Shown: positions 18,589 to 28,369, counted from the first letter of the stretch. The stretch is 64,000 bases of DNA from Prochlorococcus sp. AG-388-F11 (GCA_003279845.1 QCGP01000004.1:87510-151509), one strand, 5' to 3'. A program made the numbers and translations. The notes: generated by a model from the letters alone, not told the origin.

Positions 18589-19521
18589 ATGGGTATGACT
18601 TCTACACAATCCAAACCATTACATGGAAAAGGACGTGAATGCGTCATAACTCGACGTGCCTGCTTTAGTTCTAGTCACCGTTATTGGCTTCCTGAAAAAA
18701 CCCCAGAAGAAAATTTATCTCTTTTTGGAAAGTGCAGTATTGCTCCAGGGCATGGTCATAATTATGAACTTATTGTTTCAATGGGTGGAGAACTAGACTC
18801 TGACGGAATGGTACTAAATCTCTCTGATGTAAAACACTCTATTAAAGAGAAAGTTACTGGTCAATTAGATTTTCGTTTTTTAAATGAAGTCTGGCCTGAA
18901 TTTAATGTTAATAATCAAGGGAGTATATTACCAACAACTGAGGCACTAGTGAAGGTCATTTGGAGTCGTCTAAAGGATGATTTACCTCTCACAAGTCTAA
19001 GGCTTTATGAAAACTCAAATTTATGGGCAGATTATTTTGGAAAAAACATGGAAGCATTTTTAACAGTACAAACTCATTTTGCAGCCGCTCATAGACTTGC
19101 AAAAGAAGAGATATCCTTTAATGAAAATAAAAAAATCTATGGGAAATGTGCCAGAGTTAATGGGCATGGTCATAACTATCTTGTTGATATAACTGTAAAG
19201 GGAGATATTGATACGAGAACAGGAATGGTTTGCGACTTATCTGCCCTCCAAGAGATAATTAATGATCTGGTTGTTGAACAACTAGATCATACTTTTCTAA
19301 ATAAAGACATCGAATTTTTCCAAAGTTGCGTTCCAACTGCTGAAAATATAGCTTTATATATTTCTGATATTCTTAAAAAACCAATACATGACCTTGGTGC
19401 AACTTTACACAAAATAAGACTTCAAGAGAGCCCAAATAATGCTGCAGAAATTTATGTTGATCAAAAGTTAACCAATTCATTGAAGTTGAAATTTGACAAT
19501 AGTTTAGTAACACAAACTTGA
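18589..19521 (+). CDS. Tandem-domain 6-pyruvoyl/6-carboxytetrahydropterin synthase-like protein
   Basis: 310 residues holding two QueD/PTPS domains in one chain (about 15-145 and 155-290). Domain 2 has all expected residues: zinc His 168, 193 and 195, Cys187 and the Asp-His pair 233-234 in LDHTFLN. Domain 1 keeps zinc His 30, 55 and 57 and Cys49 but reads LDFRFLN, so the catalytic His is Phe95. Single-domain enzymes make carboxytetrahydropterin for queuosine or pyruvoyltetrahydropterin. Domain 1 is probably structural or altered. It overlaps the RibD-C-type gene by four bases, suggesting a joint role in pterin or flavin metabolism. Confidence 0.85.
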   Translation: MGMTSTQSKPLHGKGRECVITRRACFSSSHRYWLPEKTPEENLSLFGKCSIAPGHGHNYELIVSMGGELDSDGMVLNLSDVKHSIKEKVTGQLDFRFLNEVWPEFNVNNQGSILPTTEALVKVIWSRLKDDLPLTSLRLYENSNLWADYFGKNMEAFLTVQTHFAAAHRLAKEEISFNENKKIYGKCARVNGHGHNYLVDITVKGDIDTRTGMVCDLSALQEIINDLVVEQLDHTFLNKDIEFFQSCVPTAENIALYISDILKKPIHDLGATLHKIRLQESPNNAAEIYVDQKLTNSLKLKFDNSLVTQT

Positions 19522-20168
19522 GTATCCCAAGAGTAACAATAGTTATAGCGTCAAGTCTTGATGGGAGAATTGCATTTCCTCTTGGTGGAGGATCCCACCT
19601 TGGCAGCGAAGAAGATAAAAAAATGTTAAATCAAAACTTATCAATGGTTGATGCTACCATTTTTGGTTTAGGTACTTTAAGAGCTCATCAATCAACTTAC
19701 CTAATTAAAAATCTTAAGGATAATTACGAAGTAAAGATATCAAAAAGCCAGCCAATTTCTATAGTTGCTTCAAATAGCAAAAAATTCAACAGTAATTGGA
19801 AATACTTTAGCCAACCAATTAAAAGATGGCTAATAAGCTCAAGTAAAGTTGACAATTGGTCAAATAATAACTTTGAGAAAAAACTCCTTTTCGAAAATTC
19901 ATGGGGAGAAACTTTAATTTCACTCAAAAAACAAGGGATAAATGATCTAGCTCTTTTAGGAGGTGCAAAACTTATAAATTCATTTATAAAAGAGGATCTA
20001 ATAACAGATATAAAAATTACAATAATTCCACGAATTATTGGAGGAAGATATACATGGATCCCCCCAGAACAAACAACTGAGATTTTTAATCTCAAAAGAC
20101 TATGGGAAATAAAATCAATTAAAAATTTAATGAATAATGAAATCCACATTCATTACAAAAAAATTTGA
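19518..20168 (+). CDS. RibD C-terminal-type pyrimidine/pterin reductase
   Basis: 216 residues of the dihydrofolate-reductase-like RibD-C fold: VIASSLDGRIAFPLGGGSHLGSEEDKK contains the NADPH/substrate Ser-Leu-Asp-Gly-x-Ile start, ATIFGLGTLRAH the middle, and LLGGAKLINSFIKEDLIT the GG nucleotide loop. It lacks the RibD deaminase domain. It could be a reductase in riboflavin synthesis or a pterin reductase. The TTG start overlaps the TGA of the tandem QueD-like gene, so it is probably translated by coupling and acts in the same pathway. Confidence 0.82.
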   Translation: MSIPRVTIVIASSLDGRIAFPLGGGSHLGSEEDKKMLNQNLSMVDATIFGLGTLRAHQSTYLIKNLKDNYEVKISKSQPISIVASNSKKFNSNWKYFSQPIKRWLISSSKVDNWSNNNFEKKLLFENSWGETLISLKKQGINDLALLGGAKLINSFIKEDLITDIKITIIPRIIGGRYTWIPPEQTTEIFNLKRLWEIKSIKNLMNNEIHIHYKKI

Positions 20169-20185
20169 AATAGAGTCAATAATAT

Positions 20186-21340
20186 ATGAACCAAAAAATA
20201 AATAAAGTTGAAGTCAAATTATCAATTAAGGACATCTCCAAGGAGATATGGAATGAGTTAGCAAATGAAATCAACAATCCATTTTATGAATGGACTTGGC
20301 TAAAAAACCTTGAAATATCAAAAAGTGTTTCGAGAGAAACTGGTTGGCAGCCTCTATATTTTGTTGCTTTTAAAAATGAAGAAATATGTGGTATTGCACC
20401 ACTTTTTTTAAAAAATCATAGCTACGGAGAATTTATTTTTGACCAATCATTTGCAAGATTGGCTCAAGAGCTGAATTTAAATTATTACCCTAAATTAATT
20501 GGAATGAGTCCCTATAGTCCTGTAAATGGATATCAATTTCTTTATAAAAAAAATAAAGATAAAAAGGAAATTACAAATTTGCTGATAAACCATATCGAAA
20601 GCTTTGCGATTACAAACAGAATTTTAAGTTGTAATTTTCTATATATTGATGAAAGCTGGGGCACCCATCTGAAATCTTTGGGATACCACGAATGGATAAA
20701 TTCCAGCAGTGAATGGAGGAATAATGGAGAAAAATCATTTAATGATTTTCTTTCTAGATTTAACTCTAATCAGAGGAAAAATATAAAAAAAGAGAGAAAA
20801 TCACTAACTAAACAAGATATTAAAGTGAACATTTATGAGGAAAATAATATAAACCAAGAAATCCTAAAAAAGATGCATAATTTTTATGAGGAGCATTGTT
20901 TAAGATGGGGAGTCTGGGGAAGTAAATATCTAACCTCTACATTTTTCGAAAAAATTTTAGATAATAAAAAAAATCTGTTGCTTTTTAGCGCATCAAAAAA
21001 AGACTCAAATAATATTTTTGCTATGTCAATGTGCGTTAAAAATAATAAAAACTTATGGGGTAGATATTGGGGTAGTCAAGAAGAAATATCCAATTTACAT
21101 TTTGAATTATGCTACTACCAGCCAATTGAATGGGCAATAAAAAATAACATCCATTTTTTTGATCCAGGGGCAGGAGGCAAACATAAACGAAGAAGAGGAT
21201 TTTTTGCAAAAAGCTCCATTAGTCTTCACAAGTGGTTTGACAAAAATATGGAAAATATAATTAATCCTTGGCTAAATGAAGTTAATAGACAAACAGATTT
21301 GGAAATTGAATTTGAAAATAATTCTATACCCTTTAAATAA
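20186..21340 (+). CDS. GNAT-like / DUF482 family protein
   Basis: 384 residues related to the FemAB/GNAT-fold family once called peptidogalycan biosynthesis proteins (DUF482). Family marks are FYEWTWLKNLE, a SNQRKNIKKERK helix and the C-terminal FDPGAGGKHKRRRGF. No signal peptide or membrane segment is seen. The acceptor is unknown. It is 18 bases downstream of the RibD-C-type gene on the same strand, and so may belong to that transcript. Confidence 0.78.
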   Translation: MNQKINKVEVKLSIKDISKEIWNELANEINNPFYEWTWLKNLEISKSVSRETGWQPLYFVAFKNEEICGIAPLFLKNHSYGEFIFDQSFARLAQELNLNYYPKLIGMSPYSPVNGYQFLYKKNKDKKEITNLLINHIESFAITNRILSCNFLYIDESWGTHLKSLGYHEWINSSSEWRNNGEKSFNDFLSRFNSNQRKNIKKERKSLTKQDIKVNIYEENNINQEILKKMHNFYEEHCLRWGVWGSKYLTSTFFEKILDNKKNLLLFSASKKDSNNIFAMSMCVKNNKNLWGRYWGSQEEISNLHFELCYYQPIEWAIKNNIHFFDPGAGGKHKRRRGFFAKSSISLHKWFDKNMENIINPWLNEVNRQTDLEIEFENNSIPFK

Positions 21341-21399
21341 AAAAATTTGGCTTTACCAAAGATTATATTATTAATATAGTTTCAAATTAAATTCCCAAA

Positions 21400-21786
21400 A
21401 TGGATTCTATTCAAAGTTTCGAGGAAAAAATAAAGATTGATAATGAACTTTCCAACAGATATATAGACTTAGATCCAATGGGTTATTTTATTATAAAAGT
21501 AGATTTAGAAGAAAAAAAAATAATTTTAGAGCACTTCTTAAACAATATTAATGAAGAGGGATACGCCCTTGACCCAGAAACAAATGAACCAATTAAATGT
21601 GACACCCAAAGTAAAAGGGTTAGTAATGAAGTTTTTGAAGGTATTAGTGCTAAACAACTTGGAATATTAATCACTGAAGAAAGGAATGACTTGATAACTA
21701 GATTTGATCATGCCCTATATCTAGGTAGAGAATTACAAAAAGCAGAAGAATGTTTATATAAAAAATTACCCTATATCCAAGATTAA
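21400..21786 (+). CDS. DUF4346-like protein
   Basis: 128 residues, acidic, soluble. The block DLDPMGYFIIKVDLEEKKIILEHF and the later SAKQLGILITEE, DHALYLGRELQKAEECL resemble the cyanobacterial DUF4346 family. The LGRELQKAE helix is typical of its C-terminus. No function is known. It stands between the GNAT-like gene and the tiny petL candidate. Confidence 0.65.
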   Translation: MDSIQSFEEKIKIDNELSNRYIDLDPMGYFIIKVDLEEKKIILEHFLNNINEEGYALDPETNEPIKCDTQSKRVSNEVFEGISAKQLGILITEERNDLITRFDHALYLGRELQKAEECLYKKLPYIQD

Positions 21787-21850
21787 GAAATTAAACGAAA
21801 AAATCTAATTATTTGATCCAATGTTAAATTAAATAAAAATATAAAAATTA

Positions 21851-21943
21851 ATGAACATCATTTTCTATTTTGCATTTCTAGGTTTTGGTTTTGGAGCTGC
21901 TTTTGCATTAGATAAGCTCTTGAGGGCAGTTAAATTAATTTAA
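21851..21943 (+). CDS. petL: Candidate cytochrome b6f subunit PetL
   Basis: A 30-residue ORF consisting of one membrane helix (FYFAFLGFGFGAAFAL) followed by DKLLRAVKLI. The size, single helix and basic tail ending in K-L-I resemble PetL (subunit VI) of the cytochrome b6f complex, which ends I-R-L-I in plants. The proposal rests on pattern only. It has an ATG start and a TAA stop four bases before the rimO stop on the other strand. Confidence 0.55.
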   Translation: MNIIFYFAFLGFGFGAAFALDKLLRAVKLI

Positions 21944-21947
21944 AAAA

Positions 21948-23312
21948 CTACAAAATTTTAATAGTCTCTCCATACAAATCATATTCATCAGCAAAACAAA
22001 TATTTGCTTGAACAAATTTACCAATATAATTTTTCAAATCGTTATTAGTATTAATAGATAAAATAACATTTCCGTCAATTTCAGGCGCGAAATTGTAGGA
22101 CCGACCTATTAATTCGTTATTATCTGATATTTTTTCTACCAAAATCTTCATTTTTGAACCAACATATGACTGATTTTTATCTTTAGAGATATTTTGTTGA
22201 ACTGAAATAACGTTATCTTTTCGTGCCTCGGCGACCTCTAGGGATACTTGATTTGGCAAATCAAAAGCTGCAGTTCCTTCCTCAGGAGAAAAAATAAACA
22301 CTCCCACATGATCAAATTTGTACCTATCCAAAAATTCGAGAAGATGTTCAAAATGTTCTTTTTTTTCTCCTGGGAAACCAACAATGAGACTAGTTCTTAA
22401 TACAGCAGATGGAATTTCTTCTCTAATTTTCTCTAATATTGATTCATTCAAAGAAGCCTGCCAAGGTCTATTCATACTCTTCAACACATCTGGATGACTA
22501 TGCTGAAGTGGCAAATCAAAATAAGGTACTATATTCTTTGAATCTTTGAAAGCTCTAATAACTTCATCAGTTAAACCTGTTGGATAAGCATAATGTATCC
22601 TTATCCAAGGAATTGGAACTTTAGAAAGCTCATTCAAAAGTTTGGCTAATGATGGTTTTCCATAAATATCTTGACCATAATTAGTTGTTATTTGACTAAT
22701 TAATATGATTTCTTGAATACCCTGCTTCGCAAGACTTTTGGCTTCTGAAACTATAGATTCTATTGTTCTACTTCTTTGAGGACCTCTCAACTTAGGGATA
22801 ATACAAAAAGCGCAATTATAGTTGCAGCCTTCAGCAATACGAAGATAAGCAACAAATTTGTTTTTATCTCCAAAACGAGGTATTTCCTCATCTGCAATAA
22901 ATTCCGGTATTTTTGAAACTTCATTAACGATTTCCCCTTTTTCTACTCTGTCTAGAACCTTGGCTATTTTTTGATAATCTCCTGTTCCAACCAAACCTTT
23001 TATTTCAGGGATTTCTTTTAGAAGTTCATCTTTAAAATGCTGAGCCATACAGCCTGCAACTATTACTTCCTTTCCTTGATTTGTATATTCTAGAATTTTT
23101 CTTATAGATTCTTCTCTAGCTGTTTCAATAAAACTGCAAGTATTTACAACAACAACATTTGCATCATTTATATTGCTGTCAACTTCATAACCCTCTTTAT
23201 CTAATAAGCCTTGCATATGTTCAGTATCAACAAGATTTTTCTCGCAACCAACATGACTGAATGCAATCTTAGATAATTTTTTTTCTTTTACATTGAGATT
23301 ATTTTTTTTCAC
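21948..23312 (-). CDS. rimO: Ribosomal protein S12 methylthiotransferase
   Basis: Radical-SAM enzyme adding a methylthio group to an Asp of ribosomal protein S12. The N-terminal UPF0004 domain has cluster-binding Cys 23, 59 and 88, the radical-SAM CxxxCxxC is at 163, 167 and 170 (CNYNCAFC), and a C-terminal TRAM domain follows ([18 protein letters not shown]). [11 protein letters not shown] after the triad favours RimO over MiaB. Start GTG, 454 residues. Confidence 0.93.
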   Translation of the reverse strand: MKKNNLNVKEKKLSKIAFSHVGCEKNLVDTEHMQGLLDKEGYEVDSNINDANVVVVNTCSFIETAREESIRKILEYTNQGKEVIVAGCMAQHFKDELLKEIPEIKGLVGTGDYQKIAKVLDRVEKGEIVNEVSKIPEFIADEEIPRFGDKNKFVAYLRIAEGCNYNCAFCIIPKLRGPQRSRTIESIVSEAKSLAKQGIQEIILISQITTNYGQDIYGKPSLAKLLNELSKVPIPWIRIHYAYPTGLTDEVIRAFKDSKNIVPYFDLPLQHSHPDVLKSMNRPWQASLNESILEKIREEIPSAVLRTSLIVGFPGEKKEHFEHLLEFLDRYKFDHVGVFIFSPEEGTAAFDLPNQVSLEVAEARKDNVISVQQNISKDKNQSYVGSKMKILVEKISDNNELIGRSYNFAPEIDGNVILSINTNNDLKNYIGKFVQANICFADEYDLYGETIKIL

Positions 23313-23417
23313 AACTTAAAAAATAAGAATTAAAAGATTTAAACAGCATTTCGTATATAACTCTAATGCCAAGATAATATTAGGATAGATAATGTAAATA
23401 ACAAACTTTCATTTTGT

Positions 23418-24353
23418 ATGGCCCTTGAGACTTTAAAAAGAAAAAATAAAAAAGATTTGAAATGGCCAAAAATCATAATCGCAATTCTTAGCACTATAGG
23501 CATAGTTGACACAGGTTCGATTACTTTAAAAAACTGGGGATTATTTACTTCGCTTTCATGCCCAGGGATACAAAATGGTTGTGAAACAGTTTTAAATAGT
23601 CCTTGGGGTACTTTATTTGAAAATAATCAAGTTAATATACCTCTCTCATTAGCTGGATTTATAACGTATTTATCAATATTAGTTATCGCAATAATACTTT
23701 CGCTTAATTTAATTTCCCCAAAAGAAAAACTAAATAAGTTTTTATGGTGGTTAGTATTTCTAATTTCTTGTGCTTCCTCTACATTTAGCTTTTTATTAAT
23801 TAATATAATGTTTTTTAAGATTCAAGCATATTGTTTTTTTTGTATACTTTCAGCAATTTTATCGTTTTCTATCTTTATAATTTCTATGATTGGAGCAAAG
23901 TTTGAAAGTAGAGAACCTATGATTTTTAGAGGTTTCATAGTAGCCATTAGTGTCCTGCTGGGGGGGCTAATTTGGTCAACAAACGTTGACCCCTCTAATG
24001 CTATTAATGTTGAAAGCCCCACTGAAAATGTATCACCAGTAATTACCACTTCAAGTTCTCCCCAGAAGATAAAATTTGCAAAATTTTTAAGTAAAAACAA
24101 TATTGTTATGTATAGTGCATACTGGTGCCCGCATTGCCACGATCAGAAACAATTATTTGGTAAGGAAGCAGTTAAGGAATTAAAAGTAATCGAATGTGCT
24201 AAGGATGGTAAAGATAATGAGTATAAGCTATGCCAAACGAAAGGAATAAGTGGATTTCCTTCTTGGGAAATAAATGGAGAAATTTTAAGTGGTACTCTCG
24301 ACTTGAATGAATTAGCCATAAAAACAGGCTATCAAGGAGATTCTAATTTTTAA
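23418..24353 (+). CDS. VKOR-thioredoxin fusion protein
   Basis: A quinone-linked disulfide-forming enzyme in a single chain of 311 residues. The N-terminal VKOR domain has about four to five membrane helices with loop cysteines C48 and C55 and the quinone-reactive pair C139-x-x-C142. A Ser/Thr-rich linker (about 195-215) leads to a thioredoxin-like domain with WCPHC (C237, C240). In cyanobacteria this fusion oxidises lumenal proteins. It converges on nadB with an 11-base overlap. Confidence 0.92.
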   Translation: MALETLKRKNKKDLKWPKIIIAILSTIGIVDTGSITLKNWGLFTSLSCPGIQNGCETVLNSPWGTLFENNQVNIPLSLAGFITYLSILVIAIILSLNLISPKEKLNKFLWWLVFLISCASSTFSFLLINIMFFKIQAYCFFCILSAILSFSIFIISMIGAKFESREPMIFRGFIVAISVLLGGLIWSTNVDPSNAINVESPTENVSPVITTSSSPQKIKFAKFLSKNNIVMYSAYWCPHCHDQKQLFGKEAVKELKVIECAKDGKDNEYKLCQTKGISGFPSWEINGEILSGTLDLNELAIKTGYQGDSNF

Positions 24354-26010
24354 TAAATCTTTTTTGAATTTTTTCATCTAACTGTTGTCTAGTATGGCAT
24401 TCCCAATTTTTATCTTTATCTGGAAAATCATCTCTATAATGACCCCCTCTACTCTCTTCTCTAAATAGACAAGCTTTTAATAAAGTTATGGTGGTTATTT
24501 GTCTATTCTTTAAATCAAGTAAAATATTCAGTGCTCTCCTATTGCGCTCACTAAGTTTAATTTTTTGATGAAATTTTATTTTTTCAAGAGAACTTAGTAA
24601 AGCATTTTTTTGTAATTGAGAAATATCATATTGGATATTATGTAAAAATTTACTCATATTTGCCTTGTTTCGAGATACACCTAGATTTGACCAACATAGT
24701 TTTCTTAATTCATCAATTTTTTCAGAGATTTGAGAAATTTGATCTTCTTTTGGATCTTCAATATCGAATTTTTGCAATGATCTATCAAATTTTTCAAATT
24801 TAGAAGGGTCATTCAAAACAATTGAAGACATTTTTCTTGCAAAAACAAGGCATTCCATCAGCGAATTACTTGCCAATCTATTAGCACCATGTACACCTGT
24901 AGAAGCAACTTCTCCTACAGCATATAATCCTTTTTGTGTAGAAGAAGCATTTAAATCCGTTTTTACACCTCCCATCCAATAATGAGCTGCAGGAGCTACT
25001 GGAATAACCTCATTTAAAGGATTAACCCCATAATCCTGACATCGACTTATGATAGTGGGAAATCGCTCAACAATTTTTTCTGGATCAATATACCGAAGAT
25101 CTAATCCAACATGATCTACATTATTATCATGCATATTTTTCATAATTGCTCTACTTACCTGATCTCTAGTAGCCAAATCACGATTTTTAAGATTTTTAAC
25201 TGGGCTTTCACCATTTTTATCAACTAAAATAGCGCCTTCTCCTCTAAGTGCCTCAGATATTAAAAAGCAAGGTGCACCATAAAATTTTAAAGCGGTTGGA
25301 TGAAATTGAACAAACTCTAAATCCTCGATAGCAGCTCCAGCCTTCCATGCAAGAGCAATGCCTTCTCCAGAAGATTGAGCAGGATTTGTTGTATTAGTAA
25401 ATAAATGGCCACCCCCACCTGTAGCTAAAACAACCGCTCTCGATTGAATCCAATATAAATTTGCTCCATCAAGAACCTGAACTCCTTTACATTCTTCATT
25501 GTCAATCAAAAGTTCAGTTACTCTTACACCTCTACAGTGAAGAATATTTTTTTTATTTTCAATATGATCTTCTAGAACTTCAACTAATGCTCTTCCAGTA
25601 CGATCTTTAACATGCAAAACTCTTCTTCGAGAATGGGCTGCTTCTAAAGTAGTAGCTAATTGATCAGAACTTTGGTCAAAAATCATCCCTAAATTCTGTA
25701 GCCTATTGACACAACCTGGGGCTTCTTTAACAAGCATTTCTACAGCTTGAAAATCGCATAGCCCATCACCTGCTTTTAAAGTATCCTCAGCGTGAAGATC
25801 GAATGAATCGTCTTGTCTAACTACAGATGCTATTCCTCCTTGAGCCCATCTACTAGAAGATATCTTGCTAGTATTCCTATTTAAAAGCAGCACTTTTAAA
25901 TTTGCAGGTAATTCAAGACATGTCATAAGTCCCGCAGCTCCTGCGCCTATGACGATAACATCCCAATTATTTAATGGAATTGGTTCTTGCGAAAATGGAG
26001 GCCTTAACAT
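24343..26010 (-). CDS. nadB: L-aspartate oxidase
   Basis: Flavoenzyme making iminoaspartate from aspartate, the first step of NAD synthesis. The FAD motif GAGAAGLMTCLEL, the substrate loop SSRWAQGGIASV, EDTLKAGDG, GGGGHLFTNTTNPAQSSGEGI and GLYAVGEVASTGVHGANRLASNS are all intact. Length is 555, close to the family norm. Its ATG overlaps the DUF3120 stop by one base (TAATG), so the two are translationally coupled. Confidence 0.95.
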   Translation of the reverse strand: MLRPPFSQEPIPLNNWDVIVIGAGAAGLMTCLELPANLKVLLLNRNTSKISSSRWAQGGIASVVRQDDSFDLHAEDTLKAGDGLCDFQAVEMLVKEAPGCVNRLQNLGMIFDQSSDQLATTLEAAHSRRRVLHVKDRTGRALVEVLEDHIENKKNILHCRGVRVTELLIDNEECKGVQVLDGANLYWIQSRAVVLATGGGGHLFTNTTNPAQSSGEGIALAWKAGAAIEDLEFVQFHPTALKFYGAPCFLISEALRGEGAILVDKNGESPVKNLKNRDLATRDQVSRAIMKNMHDNNVDHVGLDLRYIDPEKIVERFPTIISRCQDYGVNPLNEVIPVAPAAHYWMGGVKTDLNASSTQKGLYAVGEVASTGVHGANRLASNSLMECLVFARKMSSIVLNDPSKFEKFDRSLQKFDIEDPKEDQISQISEKIDELRKLCWSNLGVSRNKANMSKFLHNIQYDISQLQKNALLSSLEKIKFHQKIKLSERNRRALNILLDLKNRQITTITLLKACLFREESRGGHYRDDFPDKDKNWECHTRQQLDEKIQKRFIKN

Positions 26011-26777
26011 TAAACCAATCCACTAAAAGTTGGTTGCAGAATTGCTAAAACAATAAAAATGCCATCAACAATCAATGTCGTTTGAATAACATAACTAGAA
26101 ACTAAAAGTGCTTTACCATTCGTAGAGTTAATTGTGGCAGAATCAAAAATTTCTTTTGAGATAAACCACAGTATAAGTGCAACAAAAACAATAATAGATA
26201 ATGACTTTATTTGGATAAGATTCTCCGAGGTTTTTTGGAGAATTTGGGGTGCAGTTTCAGAATCTGCTGTAATAACCTGTCTCCATTGATCCATTATTCC
26301 AATTAAAAATATTGTAATGTCAGTAACTGCAGTTCCAAATAAAGAAGAGATATAAAAGCTTGAACCTATTTTCCAATTAGTACCGAGTCCAATTAATGCT
26401 AATGGAAGAACAACAGCTTCAACAGGTATATGTAGGATAGGAAATGGGCTTAACCATCCCCAGAACAAACATCCACCAAGCCAACTGCCTGATACACCAA
26501 GTAATAATGAACTAACAATAAACCACTTATTTGATCCTTTCTGATTTAAAACAAATGCCCCAAAGAGAATAACAAAAGTAAAACAAAGAGCACTTATTGG
26601 TTCTAATCTAACCCAAGGGGCTTGAACAAAAATAGGTAAAATTACAAAAAAAGAGGACCATAATCTTAATGACAATGGATTTGATAAAAAGCTATTTTCG
26701 TATAAATCAATTGGCTTGTGCAATTCATAGTTCAATTTATCTTTCACTTCTAAATTTTTTGTAATTAATTCTTTCAA
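26010..26777 (-). CDS. DUF3120 family membrane protein
   Basis: 255 residues with about seven hydrophobic segments after a polar N-terminal 40. GGCLFWGWLSPFPILHIPVEA, with a Trp-rich re-entrant region, is typical of the cyanobacterial DUF3120 family. The start appears to be TTG. It is directly upstream of nadB and coupled to it, which hints at a role near NAD or quinone metabolism, though this is inference only. Confidence 0.8.
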   Translation of the reverse strand: MKELITKNLEVKDKLNYELHKPIDLYENSFLSNPLSLRLWSSFFVILPIFVQAPWVRLEPISALCFTFVILFGAFVLNQKGSNKWFIVSSLLLGVSGSWLGGCLFWGWLSPFPILHIPVEAVVLPLALIGLGTNWKIGSSFYISSLFGTAVTDITIFLIGIMDQWRQVITADSETAPQILQKTSENLIQIKSLSIIVFVALILWFISKEIFDSATINSTNGKALLVSSYVIQTTLIVDGIFIVLAILQPTFSGLV

Positions 26778-26964
26778 TGAATGAAGTTTTCTGAGTTATT
26801 TTAATTAATTTAAATCGTGTTTTTAAAAACTGCGAATGACATATTTTAATAAATTAAAGGCCCTTAATTTCAAACATCTATTTAGTATTTTAAAAGTATT
26901 TAATACACTTTGAGTCAAATATAAGTTTAGAATAAATATAAATAAGAGTATTTTGCATTGAATT

Positions 26965-28344
26965 GTGTGGAAAGAAATTAATTACAAAGAAGATGCCAAT
27001 GACCTTTTGGTTCCAAATATTACACAAAAAATAAATCCTGCAGAAATTGAAAGTATTGAAGCCAATTCCATTGCTCAAGAAATAGGATTTGAATCAGGTG
27101 ATTCAATTATTAGTATAAATGGGAAAAAACCAAGAGATTTAATTGATTATCAGATTCTTATTAGTGAAGAAATTTTAGACATAACAGTTTTAGATAAAAA
27201 TCATGAAATTCACAATATAAGTATTGAAAAAGATCAAGACGTTAATTTAGGTATTAATTTTAAAGATGCATTATTTGATTCAATCAAGCAATGCAATAAT
27301 AGATGTCCATTTTGTTTTATTGATCAACAGCCAAGCGGTAAAAGAAAAAGTCTTTATGTAAAAGATGATGATTATAGATTAAGTTTCTTATACGGCTCTT
27401 ATCTAACTCTCACGAATTTAACAAAAGAAGACTGGGAAAGGATTGCTAAGCAAAGACTATCACCACTCTTTATTTCAGTTCATGCTACTGATCCTGCTAC
27501 ACGAGAAAAATTATTAAAAAATAAAAAAGCAGGTGTGATCCTTGATCAAATTTACTGGTTTGAAAAAAACTCTATACAAATACATGCTCAAATTGTTGTT
27601 TGTCCAGATATAAATGATGGGGATATTCTTGAGAAATCAATTTTGGAACTTGCTGAATTCTATAAAAAAACCTCTCAGACAGTACTTTCAGTTGCAATAG
27701 TTCCTGTAGGACTTACAAAATTTAGACCTGAAAATGATGGATTGAAATCTATAAGTCCAGAATACGCAATAAAAACGATTAAACAGGTAGAGAGAATTCA
27801 AGCGTCTCTACAAATTACTCATGGGACTCGTTTTTGTTGGCTAGCAGACGAATGGTATCTAATAGCTGGTTTAAAGTTACCTAGTTATAAAACCTACGAA
27901 AATATGCCACAAGAATCTAATGGTGTAGGATCAATTAGAACCTTTCTAAAGAAATTAAGTGAGAAGTCTAAGAACCTGCCAAAAAAAATAAAACAGCCAA
28001 AAGAAGTCAGTTGGATTGTTGGTAAATTAGTATATGAAGCCCTAATTCCTATAGTTAAAAAATTAAACTTAATCGATGGATTAACAATTAATTTATATGG
28101 TTTACCAAGTGTTTATTGGGGTCAAGATCAAGTTGTTACAGGTCTTCTTACTGGAGAAGATCTAATTTACGGGCTTAAAAATAAGGAACTAGGAGAAGCT
28201 GTTTACATACCATCTATCATGTTAAAACTTAATACTGATTTATTTTTAGATGATAAAAACATAAAAGAAGTTGAAAATCAATTAAACACCAAAATTCACG
28301 TTCTTGATGATTCAAATGATATTATTAATACTCTGATTGGATAA
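26965..28344 (+). CDS. PDZ / radical-SAM (DUF512, TIGR03279-type) Fe-S protein
   Basis: 459 residues in three parts: a PDZ-like N-terminus (IEANSIAQEIGFESGDSIISING, residues 30-53), a radical-SAM-like core with C110, C114 and C117 (CNNRCPFC) followed by FIDQQP, and a C-terminal DUF512 domain. It matches the cyanobacterial family of putative Fe-S oxidoreductases related to clostridial proteins. Its reaction is unknown. The GTG start is chosen since no ATG lies nearby. It is divergent from the DUF3120-nadB pair. Confidence 0.85.
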   Translation: MWKEINYKEDANDLLVPNITQKINPAEIESIEANSIAQEIGFESGDSIISINGKKPRDLIDYQILISEEILDITVLDKNHEIHNISIEKDQDVNLGINFKDALFDSIKQCNNRCPFCFIDQQPSGKRKSLYVKDDDYRLSFLYGSYLTLTNLTKEDWERIAKQRLSPLFISVHATDPATREKLLKNKKAGVILDQIYWFEKNSIQIHAQIVVCPDINDGDILEKSILELAEFYKKTSQTVLSVAIVPVGLTKFRPENDGLKSISPEYAIKTIKQVERIQASLQITHGTRFCWLADEWYLIAGLKLPSYKTYENMPQESNGVGSIRTFLKKLSEKSKNLPKKIKQPKEVSWIVGKLVYEALIPIVKKLNLIDGLTINLYGLPSVYWGQDQVVTGLLTGEDLIYGLKNKELGEAVYIPSIMLKLNTDLFLDDKNIKEVENQLNTKIHVLDDSNDIINTLIG

Positions 28345-28369
28345 TCGAATATCTTCGATAATATAAAAA

